From Vagococcus allomyrinae (GTDB lineage Bacteria > Bacillota > Bacilli > Lactobacillales > Vagococcaceae), in contig NZ_JAEEGA010000001.1 in assembly GCF_017829975.1 (NCBI RefSeq), positions 1 through 64,000 of the forward strand: DNA of 64,000 nt, written 5' to 3'. Positions 26,966-36,483 of the stretch are shown one piece after another. The notes under the pieces are model-generated. The model saw nothing but the letters and a program-made list of their open reading frames with translations. It searched no databases and was not told the origin of the DNA. The translations under genes were made by a program, and so were the position numbers. Each line of letters starts with the position of its first letter. Within the stretch, counting starts at the first letter, position 1.

Positions 26966-27847
26966 ATGGCAGATTTAGATGGATTAAAGGTAGCAAAGGA
27001 TTATCATTTGAACAAAGCATTCGATGTAGGGGGAGATTTTCACGTTAAAGGAGCGGCCCATTTGGATTGGGGCATGAAAAAACGTCTAAGTAATATTTTC
27101 AATCCTGAAAGTGGCAAGACGGTGATGTTTGCCTTTGACCATGGCTATTTTATGGGGTCAACAGCTGGTCTGGAACGTTTAGATATTATTATTCCAGAAG
27201 TGATTGATCAAGTAGATGTTTTGATGGGGACACGGGGGGCTCTCAGGACAAGCGTTAATCCCGCTATGTCGAAAGGGATTGCTTTAAGAACGACTTCTGG
27301 TTCCAGCATGTTACAGGAGGATTTAAGCTTTGAGATTAATGCGGTAGATATTGAAGACGCTGTTAGAATGAATGCAGATTGTATGGCAGTTCAGACCTTT
27401 GTCGGGGCTGATGGGCAATTGTCCAGTTTGGATAACTTGTCGCAAACAGTTAATTTTGGCCTGCGTCATAGTATTCCAACAATGGGTGTTGTAGCCGTCG
27501 GAAAAGATATGGAACGAACCGATCGTTTCTTTAAATTGGCGACGAGGGTTGTGGCGGAATTGGGAGCAAATATTGTTAAGTCCTATTATTGTGAGAATTT
27601 TTCCGAAGTGGTATCGGCTTGTCCGGTTCCAATTGTCGTGGCAGGTGGTAAAAAATTACCGGAAAAAGAAGCGTTAACCTTGGCCTATAAGGCTATTGCG
27701 GAAGGCGCTGCCGGTTTGGATATGGGGCGAAATATTTTCCAAAGTCTTCATCCACAAGCTATGGCGACGTGTATTGCTAAGATTGTTCACGAAGGGTATA
27801 CAGATAAAGAAGCCTTTGAGCTATATTCTGATTTGATCAATCCCTAG
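26966..27847 (+). CDS. lsrF: 3-hydroxy-5-phosphonooxypentane-2,4-dione thiolase
   Basis: This 293-residue class I aldolase-like enzyme catalyses the last step of phospho-AI-2 breakdown, moving an acetyl group to coenzyme A and releasing DHAP in the enterobacterial pathway. It follows E. coli LsrF closely: the N-terminus MADLDGLKVAKDY, LDWGMKKRLSNIFNP, TVMFAFDHGYFMG, VGKDMERTDRFFKLATR, the putative Schiff-base Lys205 in NIVKSYYCEN, VVAGGKKLPEKEAL and GLDMGRNIFQS. AGGAGG lies ahead of the start. It is the last gene of the plus-strand Lsr operon; no lsrG follows. Confidence 0.94.
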   Translation: MADLDGLKVAKDYHLNKAFDVGGDFHVKGAAHLDWGMKKRLSNIFNPESGKTVMFAFDHGYFMGSTAGLERLDIIIPEVIDQVDVLMGTRGALRTSVNPAMSKGIALRTTSGSSMLQEDLSFEINAVDIEDAVRMNADCMAVQTFVGADGQLSSLDNLSQTVNFGLRHSIPTMGVVAVGKDMERTDRFFKLATRVVAELGANIVKSYYCENFSEVVSACPVPIVVAGGKKLPEKEALTLAYKAIAEGAAGLDMGRNIFQSLHPQAMATCIAKIVHEGYTDKEAFELYSDLINP

Positions 27848-27853
27848 TGATTG

Positions 27854-27889
27854 AAAGGAGGGTCCGATTTTCTTGGATCCTTCTTTTTT
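27854..27889 (+). terminator. Terminator of the lsrACDBF operon
   Basis: AAAGGAGGGTCC pairs fully, allowing G-U pairs, with GGATCCTTCTTT and is followed by more T. It starts seven bases after the lsrF stop codon. Confidence 0.9.
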
Positions 27890-27937
27890 ATCACTAAAAC
27901 TTTCTAAATCAATTCACAGCTTTTTACTTGAGACAAT

Positions 27938-27945
27938 GCTATAAT
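27938..27945 (+). promoter_or_regulatory. Extended -10 promoter of gshF
   Basis: TGCTATAAT gives a consensus -10 with the TG extension, about 40 bases before the gshF start. No good -35 is seen. Confidence 0.5.
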
Positions 27946-27986
27946 CATTTCAAAGAGCACAAAAAATTTTGAGGTGAATGAACTAA

Positions 27987-30272
27987 ATGAAGACACTACA
28001 AACAGCATTAAGTAAAGATAAAATTAGCGCTTTATTTAAAGAGGCGCGCTTTGGCATAGAGAAAGAAAGTCAACGAGTCACCTTGGATGGAACTTTGGCT
28101 GCCACGGATCATCCAAATACCTTAGGTAGTCGTAATTTCCATCCGTCGATTCAAACGGATTTTAGTGAGACTCAGATGGAGCTCATTACCCCTGTGGCGA
28201 ATTCACCACGAGAAGTTTTGGAGCATTTAGCGGCCATTCACGAAGTGGCGTTGCGTTCCATGAATAAAGACGAGATGTTGTGGCCATTAAGTATGCCCCC
28301 GATTTTACCTGAAAAAGACGAAGAGATCATCATCGCTAAATTAGAGCGTTTTGAGGATGTCCTCTACCGTCGTTATTTAGCGCGGTCATATGGCAAGCGC
28401 AAGCAAATGGTCAGTGGGATTCACTACAACTTTGAATTTTCCCCTGAAATGATTGAGCGGTTATATGCTGAGCAAACTGATATCATTGATTTTGAAACGT
28501 TTAAAACGGAAGTCTATCTAAAAGTGTCGCGAAACTACTTGCGTTACCGTTGGTTTATTACCTACTTATTAGGGGCGTCTCCTTTGTCCGAGGAGGGGTA
28601 CTTTACCGGTTGTGACGATGAGGTGCCGGATGAACCTGTTCGCAGTATTCGCAATAGTCGGTTTGGTTACACTAATCATGACGATGTCTTTGTTTCTTAT
28701 CGTTCTATTCAGGCTTATGTGGAAGAAATTGAAGCGTTGGTTGATCAAGGAGTTATGTCGGAAGACAAAGAGTTTTACTCGCCTGTTCGGTTACGAGGTG
28801 GCAAGAAAGTCTCTGATTTAAAAGAGTGTGGCGTTCAATACATTGAAGTGCGTAATATTGACAACGATCCTTTTGCCCCTTATGGGATTACTGAGAAAAA
28901 TATCGAATTGATTCAGCTGTTTTTGATGTATATGCTATGGCTAGACAATCAAGATGCAGATAAGGATCAATTATTACATGATGGGGACCGCTTGAACAAT
29001 CAAGTAGCACTTGAACGGCCTCTTAGTCAAACCGCAATGAAGGCGGAAGGGCTGGAATTACTGCAAGGGATGAAAGAGATGGCTGAGGCGGTCAAGCTTT
29101 CAGATCACCTGAAGGAGCTGATTGCAGAAGTCGCAACTTCCTTTGCTGAGCCGGCTAAAACCTTGGCAGGGCAATTGATGACTCGGGTTGAAACAGGTCA
29201 AAGTCAGCATGATATTGCTTTGGAAAAAGGGCGTGAGTATTACGAAAAGGCCTGGGCTAAACCGTATCAATTGGCAGGCTTCCGCGATATGGAACTATCG
29301 ACGCAAATTTTGATGTTTGACAGCATGCAAATGGGCGTGGATGTGGAAGTGATTGACCGTCACGATCAGTTCTTAAAATTGACATATGGCAAACAGGTTG
29401 AATATGTGAAGAATGGCAATATGACCAGTCGTGATACTTATATTGTTCCGTTGTTGATGGCTAATAAGACAGCTACCAAAAAAGTCTTAGGGCGGGCTGG
29501 TTTCCAGGTTCCAGGAGGTAAGGAATTTGCCGCAATGGAAGAGGCGCTTGCCAATTATGGCTATTTCGCTGAGCGAGGGATTGTCATTAAACCTAAATCG
29601 ACCAATTACGGGATTGGCATCACCATCTTTAAAGATGGTGCTAGTATAGAAGACTATCAAGCCGGTTTGCAGATTGCTTTTAAAGAAGATACGGAGGTTT
29701 TGGTGGAGGAATTTTTACCAGGAACGGAATATCGCTTCTTTGTGATTAACGGTCATGTCAAAGCGATATTATTGCGTATTCCTGCAAATGTAACGGGAGA
29801 TGGCAAACGGACGATTGCCCAACTAGTTGCTGAAAAAAATCAAGATCCCTTGCGTGGCACTCATCACCGCTCGCCATTGGAGATCATCCAGCTTGGTGAC
29901 TTGGAAAAGTTGATGTTAAAGGAACAAGGATATACGGTTGAGGATATTTTGCCTGAAGGTAGCATTGTTTATTTACGAGAAAATTCCAATGTCAGCACTG
30001 GTGGCGATTCGATTGATATTACCGACGATTTTGATGAGAGTTACAAGCAAATTGCGATAGAAGCCGTCGAGGCGTTAGGGGCTAAAATTAGCGGCATTGA
30101 TTTGATCATTCCTGACAAAACCATTCCTGCTATTCGCGACAGTCGAGCTTACGGCATTATTGAAGCGAACTTTAATCCAGCGATGCATATGCACGCTTAC
30201 CCATTTGCTGGTAAAGGTCGTCGTTTAACACAGGATGTCCTGCATTTGTTATTCCCAGAATTACCTCATTAA
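27987..30272 (+). CDS. gshF: Bifunctional glutamate-cysteine ligase/glutathione synthetase
   Basis: This 761-residue fused enzyme makes glutathione from Glu, Cys and Gly with two ATP. The first half is a proteobacterial-type glutamate-cysteine ligase (FGIEKESQRVT, TDFSETQMELITPV, SGIHYNFEFS, RNIDNDPFAPYGI). After a linker, an ATP-grasp synthetase domain runs from about residue 490 (GIVIKPKSTNYGIGITIF, LVEEFLPGTEYRFFVING, GIIEANFNPAMHMH). Length and order are typical of the GshAB fusion of streptococci, Listeria and enterococci. It is monocistronic, with its own promoter and terminator. Confidence 0.96.
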   Translation: MKTLQTALSKDKISALFKEARFGIEKESQRVTLDGTLAATDHPNTLGSRNFHPSIQTDFSETQMELITPVANSPREVLEHLAAIHEVALRSMNKDEMLWPLSMPPILPEKDEEIIIAKLERFEDVLYRRYLARSYGKRKQMVSGIHYNFEFSPEMIERLYAEQTDIIDFETFKTEVYLKVSRNYLRYRWFITYLLGASPLSEEGYFTGCDDEVPDEPVRSIRNSRFGYTNHDDVFVSYRSIQAYVEEIEALVDQGVMSEDKEFYSPVRLRGGKKVSDLKECGVQYIEVRNIDNDPFAPYGITEKNIELIQLFLMYMLWLDNQDADKDQLLHDGDRLNNQVALERPLSQTAMKAEGLELLQGMKEMAEAVKLSDHLKELIAEVATSFAEPAKTLAGQLMTRVETGQSQHDIALEKGREYYEKAWAKPYQLAGFRDMELSTQILMFDSMQMGVDVEVIDRHDQFLKLTYGKQVEYVKNGNMTSRDTYIVPLLMANKTATKKVLGRAGFQVPGGKEFAAMEEALANYGYFAERGIVIKPKSTNYGIGITIFKDGASIEDYQAGLQIAFKEDTEVLVEEFLPGTEYRFFVINGHVKAILLRIPANVTGDGKRTIAQLVAEKNQDPLRGTHHRSPLEIIQLGDLEKLMLKEQGYTVEDILPEGSIVYLRENSNVSTGGDSIDITDDFDESYKQIAIEAVEALGAKISGIDLIIPDKTIPAIRDSRAYGIIEANFNPAMHMHAYPFAGKGRRLTQDVLHLLFPELPH

Positions 30273-30279
30273 GCAGCAG

Positions 30280-30318
30280 ACACTGGAACCAGATTTTTAG
30301 GCTCCAGTGTTTTTTTTG
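30280..30318 (+). terminator. Terminator of gshF
   Basis: ACACTGGAACC pairs with GGCTCCAGTGT and is followed by eight T. It lies directly after the gshF stop codon and abuts a partial copy of the dispersed repeat. Confidence 0.92.
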
Positions 30319-30369
30319 CTGGAAGTTTAACGATTGATCGTCATCATTTAATAAGAGCTATATATATAG
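30318..30369 (+). repeat. Partial copy of a MITE-like palindromic repeat
   Basis: GCTGGAAGTTTAACGATTG and what follows up to AAGAGCTATATATATAG match the right half of the full copies at 31272-31412 and 40068-40206. The left half is missing and is replaced by the gshF terminator. Confidence 0.75.
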
Positions 30370-30466
30370 TTTAGCAAAAACACATTGCCCTTTTGTGTTG
30401 TGCAGAAGTCATATAATTGCCGTAGGTCTCACAAAATAGTATGATTAGAGAATAGAAGGTGATGAG

Positions 30467-31195
30467 ATGGAAGCAACGAAAAACTATGTTCAATCCTTTG
30501 ATGGCACTTCCCTGTTTTATCAAACCTATGGCGAAGGGCAGCCTTTGCTGCTCTTACATGGGAATGGTGGCAGTTCGAGATACTTCAAAGAGCAAATTTC
30601 GGTTTTTAGTCGTTATTTTAAGGTGATTGCCATGGATAGTCGGGAACATGGGAAATCTGGCAATCAGGAAAATTATCTCTCCTTTAAATTGATGGCGCGG
30701 GATATCTTAGCTATTTGCCAGCGAGAGGGTCTTGCTCATGTCAATTTATTAGGGTTTAGTGACGGGGCGAACTTGGCCATGACCTTTGCCGTCCTGTATC
30801 CTCAGTATGTGGATCGCTTAGTGCTGAATTCCGGTAATCTGGAGCCAACTGATTTGACTTGGTGGACGCGAATTTTGTCTCAATCCGGTTATTGGCTAAC
30901 GTCAATGGTATCAGAAATTTCCAGTTTAGCCGCGCATTTTGCTCGTTTACTCAGCTTAATTGTCCGCCCACTAGAGATTACCATGGCTGATTTAAGTCGT
31001 CTTAATCGGCCAACTTTAGTGATTGCTGGTGAACGAGACAGCATTAAGTTAAGCCACACAGCTGCGATTGCTGAGGCATTGCCACAGTCGCAGTTGGAAA
31101 TTGTGCCGAAGGTTGGTCATAACTTAGCCAAGGATCGACCGGAGGTGTTTAATCAACGGGTCTTAAGGTTTTTGACGGAGCCTTTTATTCGGTGA
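30467..31195 (+). CDS. Alpha/beta-fold hydrolase
   Basis: This 242-residue serine hydrolase has no signal peptide. The oxyanion-hole motif LLLHGNGGSSRYF, the nucleophile elbow GFSDGANLAM with the catalytic Ser, the acidic residue in VIAGERDSIKL and the catalytic His in VPKVGHNLAKD form a complete triad. Substrate cannot be read from the sequence; esterases and C-C hydrolases of this size share the pattern. AGAAGGTGATGAG precedes the start. It stands alone between two terminators. Confidence 0.9.
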   Translation: MEATKNYVQSFDGTSLFYQTYGEGQPLLLLHGNGGSSRYFKEQISVFSRYFKVIAMDSREHGKSGNQENYLSFKLMARDILAICQREGLAHVNLLGFSDGANLAMTFAVLYPQYVDRLVLNSGNLEPTDLTWWTRILSQSGYWLTSMVSEISSLAAHFARLLSLIVRPLEITMADLSRLNRPTLVIAGERDSIKLSHTAAIAEALPQSQLEIVPKVGHNLAKDRPEVFNQRVLRFLTEPFIR

Positions 31196-31200
31196 AAAAC

Positions 31201-31260
31201 AGTCAGCCACTCATGATGTCAACTGATATTAGCTGAAATTATGGGTGGCTGATTATTTTT
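31201..31260 (+). terminator. Terminator of the alpha/beta hydrolase gene
   Basis: AGTCAGCCAC pairs with GTGGCTGATT around a long loop and is followed by ATTTTT. Confidence 0.7.
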
Positions 31261-31271
31261 AATGTGGTAGA

Positions 31272-31412
31272 TACATCCCGTAAACTAATCCCCGCAGATA
31301 GTTCCATTGGATTATCAACATAATGACGAGCAGAGAGTGGTATTTTCAGCTTCTTTTTAGCTGGAAGTTTAACGATTGATCGTCATTATTTAATAGGAGC
31401 TATATAGATGTA
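31272..31412 (+). repeat. Full copy of a MITE-like palindromic repeat upstream of mprF
   Basis: This block of about 140 bases begins TACATC and ends GATGTA. Inside, ATAGTTCCATTGGATTATCA and ACATAATGACGAGC are mirrored by GATCGTCATTATTTAATAGG and AGCTATAT, so the ends are imperfect inverted repeats; a smaller CAGCT/AGCTG hairpin sits in the middle. It encodes no protein. A second full copy is at 40068-40206 and a half copy at 30318. It ends 27 bases before the mprF start, so it may carry or disturb the mprF promoter. Confidence 0.8.
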
Positions 31413-31438
31413 AGCTTGACAAAGAAAGGTGATGTGAG

Positions 31439-33964
31439 ATGACTCAAGTACTAGGGTGGCTAAAAAAACGGACTAAACTTTTTAAATTTATCTTTTTACT
31501 ATCGGTTAGTGTGATTGTGGTAAGAGAAGTGTTGACGATTGCTAAAACCACGTCTTTATCTCAATTGCAGGATGTGTTAACCGCTTTACATCCTCTGGCG
31601 GTCGTTGCTATGGGGATTGTTGGTCTGATTGCTGTTATGCCAATGTTGTTTTATGATGTTATTTTAACTAATTTGTTACCAGATAAGCCTGCGCTGCCTT
31701 ATGTTTTGCAAACCAGTTGGATCACCAATACTATCAATAACCTTTGTGGCTTTGGTGGGTTGATTAGTACGGGCTTGCGGACACAGTTTTATGGCAAAAA
31801 AACGCAAGGCCAGGAACTGCTGAAAGCTTTGTCGAAAGTTATTCTTTTCTTTATGTCAGGTATTTCAATTTATTGTTTGTTATCGTTACTATTAGTCTGG
31901 TTTGGTCATACTGATCCATTCTTGCATAAGTATTGGCTTTGGTTAATAGGAGGGAGTCTTTATTTTCCCATTTTGTTGATTGTAACTCATCGTAGTGAAA
32001 TTGGTTTTTTTGATGATTTGACTTTAAAGATTGAAAGTCAACTGGTAGGGACTTCTTTCTTAGAGTGGACAGGCGTTTTGACGACGTTTATTAGTGTGGG
32101 AAAACTAATGGGCCTTGACTTTTCGATTGGGGAAGTGATTCCTCTTTATATTGCCTGTTCGATTATCGGTATGGTTTCCATGATACCAGGCGCTTTAGGT
32201 AGTTTTGATGTGATGATGTTACTTGGTTTATCGGCTTTGGGCGTCCCTCATGAATCAGCAGTTATTTGGATCTTATTGTATCGTCTTTTTTACTATCTGA
32301 TTCCTTTTGCAATTGGTTTATTACTGCTAACTCACAATGTTGGCGACCAATTTAATCAGCGTTATAATGGCATTCCAAAAGAAGCGGCCAGCAAGGTTGC
32401 CCACTATGCCTTAGTGACATCCCTTTACATAGCAGGGAGTTTATTGGTGTTATCGGCAACGATCCCAGAAGCCTTTAGTGACTATCCAATTATTGGCAAG
32501 TGGACCCCTGCCTCCTTTCACTTTTTAACTCAAACGCCTAGCTTAATATTTGGTTTTTTGTTGTTAGCTATGGGACGAGGAGCAGCCCAAAAGGTCAAAA
32601 AGGCTTTTATGCCAACAGTTATCCTTCTTCTTAGTGCTGTGATCTATGTTATTTGGAAGGAGTTTTCTTGGGGGCTAGTTGTTATTTTGGTGTTGGTTTT
32701 ATTATTTGTTGTACTTTCTAGGAGTCAGTTTTATCGAGTGAAATTAGTTTATTCTTGGGAAATGTTGACCTTTGATGGCCTGCTCTACAGTAGCTTAGCT
32801 TTTTTGTATGTCGTTATTGGGGTTTATAATCTCCCTCATAGACATCATCGTGTAAGGCATGATTTTTTAGTTTTTCCTTCTGAACACATGTGGCTGTTGG
32901 GGCTACTGACGATCGTGATAACAGCGACTTTATTGCTTATATTTGGCCATTATTTATCTAAAAGTAACATTACCTTAGGCGAAACCGTAAATCAAGAAAA
33001 AGTGATGGCGTTACTAGACGAATTTGGTGGCAATGAAACAAGTCAGCTGATTTTTTTAGGAGATAAAGAGCTGTTCTTTTATGAGGTTAAAGGGAAACCA
33101 GTTGTATTGTTTCAATACAAATTAAAAGCAGATAAGTGTCTGGTGATGGGGGAGCCTGTTGGCGATGCCACGTGTTTTTTGGCAGCGATTGAAGCATTTA
33201 TGGAAAAAGCCGATACTTTAGGTTATCGTTTAGTCTTTTACGAAGTTCAGGAATCTTTTGTTATGTTGCTTCATGAACAAGGATTTGATTTCTTAAAGAT
33301 GGGAGAAGAGGCATATGTCGATGTTCAAAACTTTACCTTGTCTGGTAAGAAGTTAAAAGGGGTACGTTCTTTAATAAATAAAATGGATCGCGATAACTAT
33401 CAGTTTGAATGGCTGGAGCCGCCCTTTTCAGTTGAGTTGATGAAAGAATTGCGTCAAATTTCTGATGAGTGGTTGGCTGGGCAAGCTGAAAAAAGTTATT
33501 CAATGGGCTACTTCGACGAGGTCTACTTAAGTCGAGCACCTATTGGCGTCATAAAAGATCGGCAGGGACGATGTGTGGCTTTTGCCAATAGTATGCCAAC
33601 TTATAATCAGGAGCAAATGACCATCGATTTAATGCGTCATTATCGTGATGCTCCTTCTGGTGTTATGGACAGTTTGTTCACACATTTATTTGATGTTGCC
33701 AAGGAGCAAGGCTATCAGTTTTTTAATATGGGAATGGCTCCTTTGGCAAATGTTGGTTATGCCAAAAATAGTTTTTTTCAAGAACGAGTCGCTCATTATA
33801 TTTATGAATATGGCACTCACTTTTATTCTTTCCAAGGGTTACGTAATTATAAAAGTAAATACGCTACGCGCTGGGTTGCCAAATACACGGCCTACCCTAA
33901 AAATAGTTCCTTGATTTTCACCTTAATTCAGCTGTTAATACTGGTTAATGCACCAAAAGAGTAA
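31439..33964 (+). CDS. mprF: Phosphatidylglycerol lysyltransferase MprF
   Basis: This 841-residue integral membrane protein adds lysine (or another amino acid) from charged tRNA to phosphatidylglycerol and flips the product, giving resistance to cationic peptides. The N-terminal two thirds contains about 13-14 hydrophobic segments (flippase region, with VSMIPGALGSFDVMMLLGL as a family landmark). The C-terminal domain of about 300 residues is the DUF2156 synthase fold, with FLGDKELFFYEVKGK, VMGEPVGD and the late FQGLRNYKSKYATRW. Length is normal. The amino acid used cannot be told from the sequence. AAAGGTG precedes the ATG. Confidence 0.95.
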   Translation: MTQVLGWLKKRTKLFKFIFLLSVSVIVVREVLTIAKTTSLSQLQDVLTALHPLAVVAMGIVGLIAVMPMLFYDVILTNLLPDKPALPYVLQTSWITNTINNLCGFGGLISTGLRTQFYGKKTQGQELLKALSKVILFFMSGISIYCLLSLLLVWFGHTDPFLHKYWLWLIGGSLYFPILLIVTHRSEIGFFDDLTLKIESQLVGTSFLEWTGVLTTFISVGKLMGLDFSIGEVIPLYIACSIIGMVSMIPGALGSFDVMMLLGLSALGVPHESAVIWILLYRLFYYLIPFAIGLLLLTHNVGDQFNQRYNGIPKEAASKVAHYALVTSLYIAGSLLVLSATIPEAFSDYPIIGKWTPASFHFLTQTPSLIFGFLLLAMGRGAAQKVKKAFMPTVILLLSAVIYVIWKEFSWGLVVILVLVLLFVVLSRSQFYRVKLVYSWEMLTFDGLLYSSLAFLYVVIGVYNLPHRHHRVRHDFLVFPSEHMWLLGLLTIVITATLLLIFGHYLSKSNITLGETVNQEKVMALLDEFGGNETSQLIFLGDKELFFYEVKGKPVVLFQYKLKADKCLVMGEPVGDATCFLAAIEAFMEKADTLGYRLVFYEVQESFVMLLHEQGFDFLKMGEEAYVDVQNFTLSGKKLKGVRSLINKMDRDNYQFEWLEPPFSVELMKELRQISDEWLAGQAEKSYSMGYFDEVYLSRAPIGVIKDRQGRCVAFANSMPTYNQEQMTIDLMRHYRDAPSGVMDSLFTHLFDVAKEQGYQFFNMGMAPLANVGYAKNSFFQERVAHYIYEYGTHFYSFQGLRNYKSKYATRWVAKYTAYPKNSSLIFTLIQLLILVNAPKE

Positions 33965-34073
33965 TCATGAAAAGCGGTTTGTAATAGACGAGCTGTAATT
34001 TTTTGTTAAGATGGAAAGGCAAGAGAAGACATTCTGTTTACCATCTGTATAATGAATTAAGGTGGTGAATGAA

Positions 34074-34463
34074 GTGAAAAAAAGGCGAATGATCTATGCC
34101 GTGGCAACGATTTTGACTATGGCCAGTGGTCTATTAACACGAAAGGTGGCTTTCGTATTACCAGAGTGGGTTAATGCGTATTTAGGAGACGGCTTATGGG
34201 CTCTGATGGTATTTTTTTGTTGTAGTTGTTTATTTCCCAAGTTGAGTAGTCTGAAGCGGATCATTTTGGCATTGATTTTTTGTTACTTAATTGAGATTAG
34301 TCAACTTTATCAGGGGGAGTGGCTTAATCAAATTCGCCAAACCACATTAGGTGGCTTAGTTTTGGGGTACGGCTTTCTTTGGAGTGACTTGCTGTCTTAC
34401 ACTGTTGGGGTGTTGGCTGGTGGTATTATGAGCATAAAAATAGATCGCCATTCTCAAAATTAA
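34074..34463 (+). CDS. DUF2809 family membrane protein
   Basis: This 129-residue protein has four hydrophobic segments and the DUF2809 landmarks GLLTRKVAFVLPEWV and YLGDGLWALMVFF, followed by FCYLIEISQLYQGEWLNQIR. The family has no established function. A GTG at 34062 opens the frame, but GGTGG before the GTG at 34074 favours the later start. The stop codon lies inside the terminator hairpin shared with the facing telA gene. Confidence 0.82.
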   Translation: MKKRRMIYAVATILTMASGLLTRKVAFVLPEWVNAYLGDGLWALMVFFCCSCLFPKLSSLKRIILALIFCYLIEISQLYQGEWLNQIRQTTLGGLVLGYGFLWSDLLSYTVGVLAGGIMSIKIDRHSQN

Positions 34464-34480
34464 TGAATGGCGATCTATTT
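34437..34480. terminator. Bidirectional terminator between the DUF2809 gene and telA
   Basis: AAATAGATCGCCATT pairs perfectly with AATGGCGATCTATTT. A-rich and T-rich flanks on each side let it act on both strands. It includes the last codons of the DUF2809 gene. Confidence 0.9.
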
Positions 34481-34481
34481 G

Positions 34482-35702
34482 TTATTGTGTCATTTCTAAT
34501 AATTTGTTTTTCAAATCATTTTCCATGTTTGCCAATTCAATTTCGGCCGCACGACGTTTATCTTTACCTTCTTTTTGGATCCGAATGGTTTCTTGAATGG
34601 TTTCAACTAAATCATTCTGTGTTTTTTGTAAGGTTTCGATATCGACAATGCCACGCTCATTTTCTTGGGCTGTTTCAATGGCTGAAATTTTTAACATTTC
34701 TGAGTTTTTCTTCAGTAAATCGTTGGTTGTTTCAGAGACTTGGCGTTGAGCTGTTACCGCGTCTTTTTGACGTAAAAGTGTCAAAGCGATCGCCACTTGG
34801 TTTTTCCATAAAGGAATCGCCGTGTTGATCGACGCTTGAATTTTCTCCGCAAGAGCTTGATTGGTATTTTGAATCAAGCGGATTTGCGGTGCTTGTTGAA
34901 TGGTGATTTGACGGGCCAAGTTTAAATCGTAAGTTCGTTTGTCTAAACGATCTAAAAACTGATTTAAATCGTTAACGGTTTGGACGTCCATTTGATCGCC
35001 GGTTTGTTCGGCATGCTTCATGGCAGCCGGAATTAGTTCCCGTTGCAATTCTTCCATCTTAACTTCACCAGCGGCGATGTAGATATTAAGAGCATCGAAG
35101 TAATCTTTATTTTTGTGATACAGTTGCTCCAACATCACATTGTCGCTCAGTAGACCATTTTTTTCTTTGTCTAATTTAACGGCAATTTTATCGATTTGAG
35201 CGCCGATCTTTTGATATTTAGCCGTAATCTCATAGATCGATTCTTTGACCTTACCAAACATCCGCTTAAAGACATTTGATTCTTGCGCTTGTAACTCTGA
35301 AGGGCTGGCTTCATTTAAACGATACATCAGTTCGTTAAGCGAGTCCCCTAAAGGTCCAATGTCCTGATTTTGCACATGATTTAACATGGAGTGAGAAAAC
35401 TCACCGAGCTTTTGTTGAGCCGCTGCGCCATAGCTTAAAACAGCTTGTGAGTCAGTGACGTCAATTTGAGAAGCTAATTCTCGTGCTTGACGTTGACGGT
35501 CTTCAGGCAAACGGTCCAATAGTTTAGGGGCTTCTTTTAAGTTTGATAACTCGTTTATTTCGCTCTTTTGGCTAGTTGTTAAGTCAGCACTATTTGGATC
35601 TATAAAGGGGTTGCTTAGTAAATCATCTAGTGTACTTGTGACAGGTGTTGCTTGCTTAATCGGCTCAGTTGTTACTTCATCGAAATTTAATTCATCTGAC
35701 AT
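34482..35702 (-). CDS. telA: TelA family toxic anion resistance protein
   Basis: This 406-residue cytosolic protein of the TelA/YceH family has an Asp/Thr-rich N-terminus, then long helical coiled segments. Landmarks are [18 protein letters not shown]-like text near residues 65-85, [33 protein letters not shown] and [20 protein letters not shown]. The family is linked to tellurite and cell-envelope stress resistance, but its biochemical role is not known. It forms an operon with the upstream xpaC-like gene (3-base gap), a common pairing in Firmicutes. Confidence 0.92.
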   Translation of the reverse strand: MSDELNFDEVTTEPIKQATPVTSTLDDLLSNPFIDPNSADLTTSQKSEINELSNLKEAPKLLDRLPEDRQRQARELASQIDVTDSQAVLSYGAAAQQKLGEFSHSMLNHVQNQDIGPLGDSLNELMYRLNEASPSELQAQESNVFKRMFGKVKESIYEITAKYQKIGAQIDKIAVKLDKEKNGLLSDNVMLEQLYHKNKDYFDALNIYIAAGEVKMEELQRELIPAAMKHAEQTGDQMDVQTVNDLNQFLDRLDKRTYDLNLARQITIQQAPQIRLIQNTNQALAEKIQASINTAIPLWKNQVAIALTLLRQKDAVTAQRQVSETTNDLLKKNSEMLKISAIETAQENERGIVDIETLQKTQNDLVETIQETIRIQKEGKDKRRAAEIELANMENDLKNKLLEMTQ

Positions 35703-35705
35703 ACA

Positions 35706-36401
35706 TTAATTCTCCTCTTTCTCAGTATAAGCCATTTTTTCTTGATTCATCTGTTCTCTTGAGAGGTTTTGTTTTGCTAAGGTGATTTCAACATCAAGTT
35801 CATCTAAATCATCGGCCATAAAACGCTCATAATCTGATACGAGCAATTTAGAAACTTCATCAATCACATTAGAGCTTTTTTCCAAGGCATCGTAAGTATT
35901 TTTGGTTTTGATGTCATGGGCATTAATCTCAAGATACTTGTTAGTTAAGTCTACCAAATTTGGTAGGTGATTGTAAAGAAAGCGGTCAGCTAAATGCAAT
36001 TTTGTTGGCTCTTTTACGAGTTCTTTAAACATTGCTTTAGCGGCTTTGACTGTGTCGTTCCGTAAATCAACGGCTTTTAGTTTAGCCACAGCGTTCATGT
36101 TTTGTTCCAACTGGACGATTTGCTTTTTAGCATGTGCCATGGTTTCTCGGAAAAAGGCGATTTGCTGGTCATCCATTCCTAATTCTTGATAGTGCTGTTC
36201 CTTTTGAACAGAGACGCTGGGAACGTTATTGTGGACCTTTTTACTCTTAGGTAACAGTTTCACAATGACAGCCATTAGGGCTAAGAGAATTCCAACGATG
36301 ACGATAGAACCAAGAATACTACCAGTATCACTAAGGATCACAAAGAAACCAACAACAGCGAGTATATAGACGATAAATTTTGAGATTCTTTTTATATTCA
36401 T
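35706..36401 (-). CDS. XpaC-like protein (5-bromo-4-chloroindolyl phosphate hydrolysis family)
   Basis: This 231-residue protein starts with a basic stretch and two adjacent hydrophobic segments (FIVYILAVVGFFVIL and GSIVIVGILLALMAVIV). The cytosolic part is helical and acidic, with QHYQELGMDDQQIAFFRETM, a family landmark. The family name comes from an old phosphatase assay and the real function is unclear. A GTG frame opens at 36413 but overlaps the ribosome site GGAG; the ATG at 36401 is preferred. On the minus strand TGCTAAAAT (36444-36452) is a likely extended -10. Confidence 0.85.
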   Translation of the reverse strand: MNIKRISKFIVYILAVVGFFVILSDTGSILGSIVIVGILLALMAVIVKLLPKSKKVHNNVPSVSVQKEQHYQELGMDDQQIAFFRETMAHAKKQIVQLEQNMNAVAKLKAVDLRNDTVKAAKAMFKELVKEPTKLHLADRFLYNHLPNLVDLTNKYLEINAHDIKTKNTYDALEKSSNVIDEVSKLLVSDYERFMADDLDELDVEITLAKQNLSREQMNQEKMAYTEKEEN

Positions 36402-36483
36402 TTTACGAGTCACTCCAATTCATTTTGATTAACTTCCATGAATCTATTTTAGCACAGAAGTAGGGGGAAAGGGTATCAGTCGG

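Noticed and set aside
34463-34828. Plus-strand open frame of 121 codons opposite telA
   Set aside because: It starts in the terminator hairpin and is antisense to conserved telA sequence; Phe-rich composition is typical of a shadow frame.
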